A DNA stretch of 64,000 nucleotides, taken from positions 1,860,001 to 1,924,000 of the forward strand of contig NZ_CP143542.1 in NCBI RefSeq assembly GCF_046237605.1, given 5' to 3'. Positions 17,666 to 26,321 of the stretch are shown piece after piece. Made by a program: the position numbers and the translations under genes. How positions within the stretch are numbered: position 1 is the stretch's first letter; every line of letters begins with the position of its first letter. Below the pieces are notes generated by a model. The model was not told the origin of the DNA. It searched no databases and saw nothing but the letters and a program-made list of their open reading frames with translations. The DNA is from Paraperibacillus marinus (GTDB taxonomy: Bacteria; Bacillota; Bacilli; Bacillales; DSM-1321).

Positions 17666-18195
17666 AATCCATTCATCGTATTGAAATTTCAGAAGAGCAG
17701 AAGAGGCAGAACGACCTTGAAGAGGTGCAGAATGCACTCATCGATAGCAAGGATAGTATTCTTGAAGTCCTGCAGACCTTGAACCATATGAATGACAGGG
17801 GAGTCCTCTCCCTTGTCAGTGCCCTTTTCGGGCAGGGAGACAAGGTCATGGATATCCTGGTCAAAAAGGCTGATACACCGGAAACGGCCAATACAATTAA
17901 AAACCTCCTTCTAATGGTCGGTGTTCTTGGAACGCTGAATGTCAGCCAGCTTGAACCTCTGCTCCTCAAGGTCAATTCGGGGATTGCCCGGGTGGCAGAT
18001 GCCAAGGACACGGAAGAGAAGACCGGAATCTTTGATATCATGCGGGCGCTTAAGGATCCTGAAATCAACCGGTCGGTTACCCTTCTTCTCACATTCCTAA
18101 GGGGAATGGGGGAAGAAACGAAAGGGCTGGAAAGGAACACGCAGCTTCCCGAAAGCCAGCTTAAACACCAGAAGCCGGATCATGAAGTCAAATAG
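17650..18195 (+). CDS. DUF1641 protein, ForE-type partner subunit of formate dehydrogenase
   Basis: The ATG at 17650 lies inside the end of the preceding gene, with AAAAGGAG at 17632-17639, indicating translational coupling. The 181-residue helical protein carries the DUF1641 core (about 60-135), including RGVLSLVSALFGQGDKV and the following ANTIKNLLLMVGVLG. In B. subtilis the paired DUF1641 subunits (YrhD, YjgD) work with YrhE and YjgC, a pairing described as ForCE that links formate oxidation to the menaquinone pool. The context here supports the same role. Confidence 0.85.
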   Translation: MAKAIKSIHRIEISEEQKRQNDLEEVQNALIDSKDSILEVLQTLNHMNDRGVLSLVSALFGQGDKVMDILVKKADTPETANTIKNLLLMVGVLGTLNVSQLEPLLLKVNSGIARVADAKDTEEKTGIFDIMRALKDPEINRSVTLLLTFLRGMGEETKGLERNTQLPESQLKHQKPDHEVK

Positions 18196-18314
18196 AGAAG
18201 TTGCAATCAGCATGCCCAAGCGGTATGCTTTTTGCATTACCAAAATTGAATTATACCGTACCTTCAGGCAATTAATATATCTTACAGAATCAGTAAAGCA
18301 GGAGATGGAATGGC

Positions 18315-19109
18315 ATGAAACCAGTGGAAGTATCGAGACAGATCATCAGGTATGAAAACGGAATGGCAAGCGGAATAGAAGATACGATCGTCTCGGAATA
18401 TACGGTGACAGTCAAAGTGAACGGCCAGGAACTGGTTACTATGGTATGCACACCGGAATATATCGAGGATATGGTGATAGGATATTTAACCTCAGAAGGT
18501 CTAATTAAAGGATTTGATGATGTTGAAGAAATTTGGGTCCAGGAAAAGGAAGGGTATGTTCATATTCAAGTATCTAAATTGAATCCTTTTTATAAAGATT
18601 TGTCCGGAAAAAGATACATTACATCCTGTTGCGGAATGAGCAGACAGGGATTTGTATTTGCCAATGATGCCCTGACAGCAAAAAAGATGCAGAATTCCCA
18701 AGTTACACTAAGCCCGGATGACTGCTTCAGGCTGATGAAGGAAATGCAGGAGGGGGCATCCCTTTTCCAAAATACCGGCGGGGTGCACAACGCTGCGCTT
18801 GGGACCATTGATGGCCTCCTCTTGAACCGCATGGACATTGGAAGACATAATGCTCTCGATAAAATCTATGGCCACTGCCTGAGAAACGATATATCCATGC
18901 AGGATAAGATAATCATATTCAGCGGCAGAATATCTTCTGAAATTCTGCTTAAAGTCGCAAAAATTGGATGTGCGGTTGTACTCTCCAAATCGGCTCCGAC
19001 AGAATTGGCGCTGGATCTTGCCGAAGAACTCGGGATTACGGCTGTTGGATTTATCAGGAACAGGAGCATGAATGTATACACACACAGCTATAGGATTACA
19101 GCTGATTAA
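18315..19109 (+). CDS. fdhD: Formate dehydrogenase accessory sulfurtransferase
   Basis: The 264-residue protein matches FdhD, which transfers sulfur from a cysteine desulfurase to the molybdenum cofactor of formate dehydrogenase. The persulfide-carrying cysteine motif is seen as SCCGMSRQGF (Cys105 and Cys106). The C-terminal half has FQNTGGVHNAALG, DIGRHNALDKIYG and FSGRISSEILLK, all characteristic of the family. It follows the forC-forE-like pair by 119 bases in the same direction, so all maturation genes for this enzyme type are together here except those for the cofactor. Start ATG at 18315 after GGAGATGG. Confidence 0.92.
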   Translation: MKPVEVSRQIIRYENGMASGIEDTIVSEYTVTVKVNGQELVTMVCTPEYIEDMVIGYLTSEGLIKGFDDVEEIWVQEKEGYVHIQVSKLNPFYKDLSGKRYITSCCGMSRQGFVFANDALTAKKMQNSQVTLSPDDCFRLMKEMQEGASLFQNTGGVHNAALGTIDGLLLNRMDIGRHNALDKIYGHCLRNDISMQDKIIIFSGRISSEILLKVAKIGCAVVLSKSAPTELALDLAEELGITAVGFIRNRSMNVYTHSYRITAD

Positions 19110-19127
19110 GCGGATCGGTTTTTTCGC

Positions 19128-19203
19128 AGTCCCTCTTCACTTGTCATTGCAAATGATCTTTTGCTTTACTTTGCAATAAAACAAGTGGAGAAGGGGCTTT
19201 TTC
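19128..19203 (+). terminator. Long two-part terminator hairpin after fdhD
   Basis: An imperfect outer stem (AGTCCCTCTTCACTTGT against ACAAGTGGAGAAGGGGCT) encloses an inner ATTGCAAA/TTTGCAAT pair and runs straight into TTTTT at about 19197. The first repeat copy begins in its T tail. Confidence 0.6.
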
Positions 19204-19370
19204 TGTGGAAAATGGCGGTGCTGTATGGATGATGAGGCATCCTGCAGCCAGGCAGTAACATCATTTAACCTTCTGGCATACCTGTTTTGACTTTCTCCGC
19301 TCCACCGCCCTGTTGTGTTTGTTGCTTCTCTTGTTTAGTTCCTATAAATTCACGGGTTACGAGTAGAATA
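19196..19370 (+). repeat. Terminator-linked intergenic repeat, copy A (most diverged)
   Basis: It shares ordered blocks with copies B (40181) and C (41782): TTCTGTGGAAAA at the left end, CATCATTTA with TTCTGGCAT in the middle, TCCGCTCCACCGCC, and CGAGTAGAA near the right end. It begins in the T run of the fdhD terminator. No open frame is conserved among the copies. The rest of the 550-bp gap up to the amine oxidase gene shows no gene. Confidence 0.6.
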
Positions 19371-19662
19371 CACATATTTTTTTTGTGAAAAAAACGGTCT
19401 CTTTTATAAACATTTTTTAAAAAAGTCTCCTTCTCTCCCTGCCCGTATTTACTCTGCCTCAGTTTGTTTGGCAAAGGCTTAAAAGTGAAGGCAGCCCTTT
19501 CCTGCCGTACCGTTACACAGTTATACACCTTAAAGATAAAAGAATTAAACAGTGTTAGGAGTCCTGCATAATTCTATAAATAACTGCCGGTAAATTCCAT
19601 TTATTTTCATATATTACTTATCCTGCAATAGGATAATAGAAAAAGGACAGGAGGATATAACA

Positions 19663-21129
19663 GTGAATGTGCATGGTTCTGTTAATCATCCTTATCTCCA
19701 TTATGTGGATAAAGGTCTGGGAAAAGCCGATAAACCCATAAAAATTGCTATCATAGGTGCCGGCATGTCAGGGCTGGTAGCAGGTTCTCTTTTAAAGGAA
19801 GCCGGTCATGATATTACTATTTTAGAAGGCAGTGACAGAGTTGGCGGAAGAATTTATACCATCAGGAAACCATTCACCGCTCCTCTTTACTTTGAGGCGG
19901 GAGCCATGCGGATACCTGGAGTGCACAGCCTGACCCTGGCCTATTTAAGAAAATATAAATTGAAGGTCAACAGTTTTTACAACAGCACTCCTGAAGACTT
20001 AATTTATGTAAATGGACAAAGAATCAGGCTCAAATATCTTAAAGCGATAGGGAACGACCTAAACTTTCCTGTCGTTGGCTGGGAAAAAAAGAAAACAGCG
20101 CTTGAACTTTTTCAAATAGCTACCAGGAACCTGACAAATATGATCATGAAAAATCCTGAAGAGAACTGGAAATATGCTCAGAAACTGTATGGGGATTATT
20201 CGATGGATTTATTTTTGAGGAAAAACCCTACAGGTCCTTCCTTATCTTCAGGAGCCATAGATATGATGAAGGTTATGCTCTCCCTTGAAGGGTTTCCGGA
20301 GCTTTCGTTTCTTGGGATTTATCGTGAACTTTTATATCTATTTGATCCGTTTATGCAGTTTTATGAGGTAGAAGGGGGAAATGACAGGCTGCCAATGTTG
20401 CTGCTCGACGAGCTGAAGGAAGATGTGCTGTTTAGAAAAAGAGTGAGCAGGATCAGGGTGGAAGGGGAAAAGAGCATTTCACTCGATGCTTTTGACACAA
20501 AAACACATGAACCGTTAACGCTGACAACGGATTGTATTCTTATTACCATACCTTTTTCGGCATTTCAATATATTGATGTTGTTCCGCAGAGCTTATTTTC
20601 TTATCACAAATGGAGGGTCATCAGAGAGCTCCATTATGTTACTTCCACTAAAATCGGGATAGAATTTCAGAAAAACTTCTGGAGCAGAAATGGGTACAGC
20701 GGAGGACAAAGCGTTACAGACCTCCCCATCCGGTTCAGCTATTATCCCAGCCGGCCGGGAAAAGGAGCCAATGTAATGACCGCCAGCTATACCTGGGAGG
20801 ATGATACTTTGCTTTGGGACAGCATGCCTCAGGAGGACTGCGTCAGTAAAGCGCTGGAAAACCTGTCGAAGCTTCATGGAAGTATCGTTTACAGGGAGTT
20901 CGCTGCAGGAATCTCCTACAGCTGGAACCGTAATCCTTTTTCCTCGGGTGCGTTCTCGCTGGCTAAGCCTACTCAGGAGCAGGAGCTGGGGCCATTCATT
21001 GCATCACCAGAGGGCAGGATTCATTTTGCAGGGGAGCATACATCCAATTTTCCGGCATGGATTGAAGGAGCAGTGGAGTCCGGGATACGGGCTGCCATTG
21101 AGATACATGATAGGTATGCTGAAAGGTAG
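19663..21129 (+). CDS. Flavin monoamine oxidase / L-amino-acid oxidase family protein
   Basis: The 488-residue flavoprotein has the FAD-binding Rossmann signature IAIIGAGMSGLVAGSLL (about 27-43), then ILEGSDRVGGRIYT (about 51-64) and EAGAMRIP (about 78-85). The C-terminal FAD-contact motif HFAGEHTSNFPAWIEGAVES is also present. This architecture matches bacterial amine oxidases such as YobN. It would oxidatively deaminate an amine or amino acid with release of hydrogen peroxide and ammonia. Start is GTG at 19663 after AGGAGG. No export signal is visible. Confidence 0.88.
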   Translation: MNVHGSVNHPYLHYVDKGLGKADKPIKIAIIGAGMSGLVAGSLLKEAGHDITILEGSDRVGGRIYTIRKPFTAPLYFEAGAMRIPGVHSLTLAYLRKYKLKVNSFYNSTPEDLIYVNGQRIRLKYLKAIGNDLNFPVVGWEKKKTALELFQIATRNLTNMIMKNPEENWKYAQKLYGDYSMDLFLRKNPTGPSLSSGAIDMMKVMLSLEGFPELSFLGIYRELLYLFDPFMQFYEVEGGNDRLPMLLLDELKEDVLFRKRVSRIRVEGEKSISLDAFDTKTHEPLTLTTDCILITIPFSAFQYIDVVPQSLFSYHKWRVIRELHYVTSTKIGIEFQKNFWSRNGYSGGQSVTDLPIRFSYYPSRPGKGANVMTASYTWEDDTLLWDSMPQEDCVSKALENLSKLHGSIVYREFAAGISYSWNRNPFSSGAFSLAKPTQEQELGPFIASPEGRIHFAGEHTSNFPAWIEGAVESGIRAAIEIHDRYAER

Positions 21130-21385
21130 GGTACTTTAGCAGCGTCCAATCCGATATCTAGTAATAGTCTAATCATTAATATATTGGAAACTAGCATGAA
21201 AGTACCATGTTCATGGGTGTATATACCTTGTTTTTGAAAGATTTTTTTCCCTGAAATTCCAGCAATGGCAAGCTTTCTGTAACTTCTTTGTAAATAGACT
21301 GTAAAAAATGTATTGCTTTATGTCAAATTCCATATCATAATAATACTAAATCTTCAGATTATTCAAATAGGGAGGGTATTATTGA

Positions 21386-23047
21386 ATGAAGAAAAAGTTT
21401 TCATTTTTGTTAGTCCTGCTGCTGGCACTGTCCACATTCCTTGCTGCGTGCAGCGGAGGAAGCGACAGCAGCAATGCTTCACCGAAGGACAAAGAAGGGG
21501 ACAAAAAACCGGCGGCTGAAAAGAAGGAGCAGATCCTGAACCTGATTGCCGGCTCTGAGATACCATCCATGGACAGTACACTCGCCACAGACTCAGTTTC
21601 ATTCAACGTAATGAACAATGTTTTCGAAGGCCTTTACCGCCTGGGACAGGATAACAAGCCTACTCTCGGAATGGCCGCTGAAGAGCCAAAGGTAAGTGAA
21701 GACGGCAAGACTTATACATTCAAGCTCCGTGATGCACAGTGGTCAAATGGAGATCCTGTAAAAGCCCAGGATTTCGTATTCTCCTGGCAGCGTGCAGTAG
21801 ATCCTGCAACAGCTGCAGAATATGCCTACATGCTGTATGATGTGAAAAATGCAGAAGAAGTCAACACAGGCAAAGCAAAGAAAGAAACATTAGGAATCAA
21901 GGCAATTGACGATAAAACCCTTGAAATCCAGTTGAAAAACAATATTCCTTATTTTAAATCATTAATGTCTTTCGCAACGTTTTTCCCGCAAAATGAAAAA
22001 TTCTTCAAGGAGCAGGGAAAGAATTATGCACTTGAAGCGAACACAGGAGTATATAATGGTCCATTCACACTCAGCGATTGGAAGCACGAACAAAGCTTCC
22101 AGCTGAAGAAAAACCCTACATACTGGGATAAAGATACAGTCAAGCTTGAAGAAATCAACTTCAATATCGTTAAGGATACTGCTACCGGCGTAAACCTATA
22201 CGAAACCAAAAAGGCTGACCGTGTTGGCCTGAACGCTGAATTTGTTGACAAGTATAAGGATGACAAAAACTTTGCAACATCTCCTGATACTGCTGTCTAC
22301 TTCCTGCGCCTGAATCAGAAGAACAAGGTTCTCAAGAACAGGGATGCCCGTAAGGCAATCGATATGGCCTGGGACAAAAAAGCGTTTGTTGATGTAATTC
22401 TAAATAACGGATCTACTCCAGCCAATTTCCTGGTACCAGGAAACTTTGCAGCTGGACCAGATGGCAAAGACTTCCGTGAAACAAACGGCGATCTTGGCAA
22501 ACTTGATGTTGAGCAAGCTAAAAAGCTTTGGGCTAATGCTAAAAAAGATGCTAAGTTCGATAAAGTTTCCCTGGAACTTTTGACTTACGATGATGACAAC
22601 TCTGCTAAAATCGCACAATATCTGAAAGAGCAGCTGGAAAACAATCTTGAGGGCCTATCTGTCACAATCAAACCGCAGCCATTCAAGCAGAAGCTGGATC
22701 TTGAGTCTAAAGGAAACTATGACTTCTCTTATGCTGGCTGGGGCCCTGATTACCAGGATCCGATGACTTTCATCGACATGTTCGTTACAAATGGTGCTCA
22801 CAACCAAATGGGCTACTCTAATCCTGAATATGATAAGCTTGTAAAAGATGCCAGAGGACCACTTCTTTCTGACCTGGATGCCCGCTGGAAAGCATTGCTG
22901 GACGCTGAGAAAATCCTGTTGGATGACGCTGCGATCTCACCAATGTTCCAACGCGGAACTGCATACCTTCAGCGTGAATATGTGAAGGATGTTGTAGAAC
23001 ACCCATTCGGCGGAGACTTCGGCTATAAATGGGCTCACATTGAATAA
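21386..23047 (+). CDS. oppA: Oligopeptide ABC transporter substrate-binding lipoprotein
   Basis: The 553-residue precursor has a lipoprotein signal MKKKFSFLLVLLLALSTF with lipobox LAAC (Cys22), a Ser/Lys-rich tether, and a solute-binding family 5 domain with typical phrases such as EGLYRLGQDNKPTLGMA, WSNGDPVKAQDFVFSW and YSNPEYDKLV. It binds oligopeptides outside the membrane and delivers them to the OppB/OppC pore. GGAGGG lies 13 bases before the ATG. A hairpin between this gene and oppB probably lowers downstream expression. Confidence 0.92.
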   Translation: MKKKFSFLLVLLLALSTFLAACSGGSDSSNASPKDKEGDKKPAAEKKEQILNLIAGSEIPSMDSTLATDSVSFNVMNNVFEGLYRLGQDNKPTLGMAAEEPKVSEDGKTYTFKLRDAQWSNGDPVKAQDFVFSWQRAVDPATAAEYAYMLYDVKNAEEVNTGKAKKETLGIKAIDDKTLEIQLKNNIPYFKSLMSFATFFPQNEKFFKEQGKNYALEANTGVYNGPFTLSDWKHEQSFQLKKNPTYWDKDTVKLEEINFNIVKDTATGVNLYETKKADRVGLNAEFVDKYKDDKNFATSPDTAVYFLRLNQKNKVLKNRDARKAIDMAWDKKAFVDVILNNGSTPANFLVPGNFAAGPDGKDFRETNGDLGKLDVEQAKKLWANAKKDAKFDKVSLELLTYDDDNSAKIAQYLKEQLENNLEGLSVTIKPQPFKQKLDLESKGNYDFSYAGWGPDYQDPMTFIDMFVTNGAHNQMGYSNPEYDKLVKDARGPLLSDLDARWKALLDAEKILLDDAAISPMFQRGTAYLQREYVKDVVEHPFGGDFGYKWAHIE

Positions 23048-23067
23048 CCTATAAAATGGATCGAGAA

Positions 23068-23096
23068 GAGTATGTGCCATAAGCGCATACTCTTTC
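23068..23096 (+). terminator. Intercistronic attenuating hairpin between oppA and oppB
   Basis: GAGTATGTGC (23068-23077) pairs with GCGCATACTC (23083-23092), with a short T-rich tail. Such leaky terminators behind binding-protein genes give excess binding protein over permease. Confidence 0.7.
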
Positions 23097-23120
23097 GTTT
23101 ATATGGCAAGGGGGCCTTAG

Positions 23121-24047
23121 ATGCTAAGATATACTTTTGAGCGGATTTTGTATATGATCATCACATTGTTCATTATTGCAAGTTTGACTTTTTTCCTTAT
23201 GAAATTACTGCCCGGTTCACCTCTCAAAAACCAGGAAAAACTTTCCCCGGAACAAGTACAGCTTATCAACCAGAAGTATGGGCTTGATAAACCGCTGCCT
23301 ATTCAATATATAAGATACATGACCAATTTGGCTAAAGGAGACCTTGGCTTTTCATTCCAATATGACAACAGGACGGTCACCCAGCTCATATCCGACCGAA
23401 TCGGGCCATCTGCACAGCTTGGCTTACAGGCGCTCATTGCTGGATCCATATTGGGACTCCTGCTGGGGATCATTGCAGCCATCAAACATAATACCATTTT
23501 TGATTATGGAGCAACCGTGCTTTCTGTCCTGGGCATATCTATCCCGGCATTCGTCTTTGCAGGTTTCCTTCAATATTATTTGGGAGTTAAACTGGAGCTT
23601 TTGCCCGTCGCTCTCTGGGAGGGCTTCACATATACGATCCTGCCAACCATTGCCCTTTCAGGATTTGTCATTGCCAATATCTCCAGGTTCATGAGGACTG
23701 AGCTTCTTGAAGTATTGAATTCAGACTATATCATGCTTGCAAAGGCTAAGGGTATCAGCCATCGGGGGATCATTTATAAACACGCAGTCCGGAACGCATT
23801 GATTCCTGTTATTACGATCATCGGACCGCTTGCGGTGAATATCATGGTGGGGTCTCTCGTTATTGAGAGAATCTTCGGTATCCCCGGTCTTGGTGAGCAG
23901 TTTGTCCGTTCCATTACCATGAATGATTATACAGTCATCATGGGTACCACCATCTTCTACAGCGCCCTCTTTGTATTAATCATTTTTGTTGTAGATGTGC
24001 TGTATGGAATTGTCGATCCCCGTATCAGACTGTCTGTAAAAAGGTAG
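23121..24047 (+). CDS. oppB: Oligopeptide ABC transporter permease
   Basis: The 308-residue protein has the first-helix pattern of OppB/DppB permeases, the conserved GLDKPLPIQY region (about 54-63), six membrane helices and the EAA-loop for ATPase contact: AKAKGISHRGIIYKHAVRNA (about 206-225). It would pair with OppC to form the pore. No oppC, oppD or oppF follows; a strong terminator lies 18 bases after the stop. The transporter must be completed by genes elsewhere or is non-functional. Confidence 0.9.
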   Translation: MLRYTFERILYMIITLFIIASLTFFLMKLLPGSPLKNQEKLSPEQVQLINQKYGLDKPLPIQYIRYMTNLAKGDLGFSFQYDNRTVTQLISDRIGPSAQLGLQALIAGSILGLLLGIIAAIKHNTIFDYGATVLSVLGISIPAFVFAGFLQYYLGVKLELLPVALWEGFTYTILPTIALSGFVIANISRFMRTELLEVLNSDYIMLAKAKGISHRGIIYKHAVRNALIPVITIIGPLAVNIMVGSLVIERIFGIPGLGEQFVRSITMNDYTVIMGTTIFYSALFVLIIFVVDVLYGIVDPRIRLSVKR

Positions 24048-24064
24048 GGAAGAGAGTATATAAA

Positions 24065-24105
24065 AAGGAGAAAAGCGCCGTTCCTGGCGCTTTTCTCCTT
24101 ATTTT
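24065..24105. terminator. Bidirectional terminator between oppB and floT
   Basis: AAGGAGAAAAGCGCC (24065-24079) and GGCGCTTTTCTCCTT (24086-24100) are perfect 15-bp arms with a 6-nt loop. It separates the convergent genes oppB and floT. Confidence 0.85.
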
Positions 24106-25636
24106 ATTCAACTGGCGGCAGTTCGCTTTCACGCATCGGGTGGCTTCTTACTGCAAGCCTGTCAATGCTGCCGCGGATATTTCCCTTGCCCGACAGGTTT
24201 TCAATCAACTCTTTTACGTCCAGACCTGAGGATGCCTTAAGTGCTTCCTGCATGGTGGACATCAAATTGGTTGCATAACCGGTAATTTTATTGGCGCCTC
24301 CGTTTGCTGAATCACTGCCTGTGTCCACAACGGTGATCTTTTCAATATTGGAGAGCGGAGCTGCTACTTCTTTTGCGTACTGTGGAAGCATATTGAGCAC
24401 CATGTCGAGAACAGCTGCCTGGCCGTATTGTTCGAAAGCCTCAGCGATTTTTCGTTTTGCTTCGGCTTCTGCAAGCCCCTTCAGGCGGATAACATCGGCT
24501 TCGGATTCCCCTTGGGCACGCTGGGAGTCGGCTTTCGCCACCCCATCAACACGGACTCTTTCTGCTTCTGCCTTAGCCATTGCTTCTACACGGTATTTGT
24601 CGGCATCCGCTTCAGCCATTTGTCTTGATTTGCTGGCAGCTGCTGCCTGTTCGACTGAATAGCGGTCGGCGTCAGCCTTTTTCTTTACTTCGGAATCATA
24701 TTGCCGTTCTCTTCTTAATATCTCTTTTTCCTCAAGCTCGATCTGTTTTTGTCTTTCAATGATCCGTACCTGCATTTCCTGCTCTGTTACTTCCTGCTTC
24801 GCACGGGCAGTTTCCAGGTCATAGGCCTGGTCGGCCCGGGCTTTGGCAATGTCCTGTTCCCGTCGGTATTCCGCTGTTTTCAGCTTATTGACCTTTTCAG
24901 CCTCCGCAATCTCAGTAGCTCTTTCCAATTCTGAGCGTTTGGCATTTTTGTCTGCTTCTGCACGTTTGATCCGGGTTTCTTTCTCTGCTTCAGCAGTGGC
25001 GATGTCTGCATCACGCTTCACCTGGGCAATTCTAGGCTTTCCGAGAGATTCAAGGTATCCGTTTTTGTCTCTCACATCTTTAATGGTGAATGATACGATG
25101 ACAAGCCCCATCTTGGCCAGATCCTGTGAGGCCACGCGCTGTACTTCCTGAGAAAATTTTTCGCGGTTTTTATATATTTCTTCCACCGTCATAGAGCCGA
25201 GGATGGAGCGCAGGTGGCCTTCAAGAACTTCACGTGCTTCGCCTTCACGATCCTGTTTGCTTTTGCCAAGGAACTGTTCGGCGGCAGTCGCGATTTCGCC
25301 AATCGATCCGCCAATTTTGATGATGGCCGTTCCATCAGCCATGACAGGCACACCTTGTTCGGTATATACTTCCGGTGTTGTTACCTCAAGTTTTGATGAG
25401 AGCAGGCTCAATGGCTTTGCCTGCTGGAAGATCGGCAAGATGAAGGCTCCGCCGCCGCGGATAATTTTTATGCGGTTGCCAGCCTCATCTGTATGTACGT
25501 TTTTGCCGCCCAGATAGCTTCCGGTTACGATCAAGGCTTCATCAGGCCCTGCGGTGCGGTATTTTTTAATGAAGACAGCGATGATGGCCAATAGAATGAA
25601 GAGCACTATAGCCGTGACAATCCAGATCAATTCCAT
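24104..25636 (-). CDS. floT: Flotillin-like protein FloT (YuaG)
   Basis: The 510-residue protein has one N-terminal membrane-inserted segment (about 4-24), an SPFH/band-7 domain (about 45-210) and a long coiled coil with repeated EAEK and AEAD heptads (about 210-400), followed by a Gly/Ala-rich tail. This is the layout of bacterial flotillins, which organise functional membrane microdomains and influence fluidity, secretion and signalling. It lies 12 bases downstream of the NfeD-like gene, the usual yuaF-floT order, and should share its sigma-W promoter. Confidence 0.93.
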   Translation of the reverse strand: MELIWIVTAIVLFILLAIIAVFIKKYRTAGPDEALIVTGSYLGGKNVHTDEAGNRIKIIRGGGAFILPIFQQAKPLSLLSSKLEVTTPEVYTEQGVPVMADGTAIIKIGGSIGEIATAAEQFLGKSKQDREGEAREVLEGHLRSILGSMTVEEIYKNREKFSQEVQRVASQDLAKMGLVIVSFTIKDVRDKNGYLESLGKPRIAQVKRDADIATAEAEKETRIKRAEADKNAKRSELERATEIAEAEKVNKLKTAEYRREQDIAKARADQAYDLETARAKQEVTEQEMQVRIIERQKQIELEEKEILRRERQYDSEVKKKADADRYSVEQAAAASKSRQMAEADADKYRVEAMAKAEAERVRVDGVAKADSQRAQGESEADVIRLKGLAEAEAKRKIAEAFEQYGQAAVLDMVLNMLPQYAKEVAAPLSNIEKITVVDTGSDSANGGANKITGYATNLMSTMQEALKASSGLDVKELIENLSGKGNIRGSIDRLAVRSHPMRESELPPVE

Positions 25637-25648
25637 AAAAATTCCCCC

Positions 25649-26179
25649 TTATAATAATGGCTCATATTCTTTCACAAGCAAAACTCCATTTTCTATGTCG
25701 ATCACCAAAACGGATGATCCTTCCTTGATTAAACAATCATCATAGCTTTTGGCGGGCTTTGCAATCATTCCGCTGAAGCTGTCGATCACTACTTCTCCAA
25801 ATCCTTCCCGCGGCACGGTGAGAATCACTTTTCCGACCCGGCCGTTCAGGGATTGTTCCGTATATACGAGAGATTCCTCTGCCTTGGAGAGAGGAAGTAA
25901 AACAAAAAAGTGCAGAAGGGCAGTCACGATAATAGATAAAATTGCAGACAGCGCAATAATGAGGAAGCTGTTCAGCTTTGTGGTATGTTCAAGCACAAGA
26001 CCGGAGGCGGACCCGAAAGTCAGGAAAGAAAGAAGGAGGGCTGGATTCAGCCAAGATAGTGCAGCCTCGGCTGCACCGGCTGCATCCCCGAAAAATAGGT
26101 ACAGCAGAGTAGAGGCACCCGCCAAAATTAATAGATACAGGTAAATCGTTTCTATGGGAATTCCATTCACTTCCACCAT
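25649..26179 (-). CDS. NfeD-like membrane protein (YuaF type), flotillin partner
   Basis: From the ATG at 26179 (AAAGGAGG upstream) the protein is 176 residues, with three membrane segments (about 12-32, 46-62 and 72-100) and a C-terminal OB-fold domain (about 110-176) containing GRVGKVILTVPREGFGEV and SSVLVIDIENGVLLVKEY. This truncated NfeD form without the protease domain is the standard genomic neighbour of flotillin. An upstream in-frame GTG overlaps the ribosome site and is rejected. Confidence 0.9.
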   Translation of the reverse strand: MVEVNGIPIETIYLYLLILAGASTLLYLFFGDAAGAAEAALSWLNPALLLSFLTFGSASGLVLEHTTKLNSFLIIALSAILSIIVTALLHFFVLLPLSKAEESLVYTEQSLNGRVGKVILTVPREGFGEVVIDSFSGMIAKPAKSYDDCLIKEGSSVLVIDIENGVLLVKEYEPLL

Positions 26180-26209
26180 CTTCACCTCCTTTCCCACTGC
26201 CTTACCATA

Positions 26210-26237
26210 TATACGGAGGAGGTTTGTAAAAGTTTCA
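26210..26237 (-). promoter_or_regulatory. Sigma-W-type promoter of the nfeD-floT operon
   Basis: On the minus strand TGAAAC (26232-26237), a 16-base spacer, then CGTATA (26210-26215) match the ECF sigma-W consensus exactly. The promoter lies about 30 bases before the nfeD-like start. In B. subtilis the homologous yuaF-floT-yuaI operon is in the sigma-W cell-envelope-stress regulon. Confidence 0.85.
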
Positions 26238-26321
26238 TTATATTACATAATATGTAAAAATAATTAAGTTGAATAATAATTATATGGAATAAGAATATGA
26301 GTCTATCATTTATCCAAGCAG

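Noticed and set aside
24291..24662. Plus-strand open frames within floT
   Set aside because: They mirror the Ala/Glu-rich coiled coil of FloT on the other strand and have no supporting start signals.
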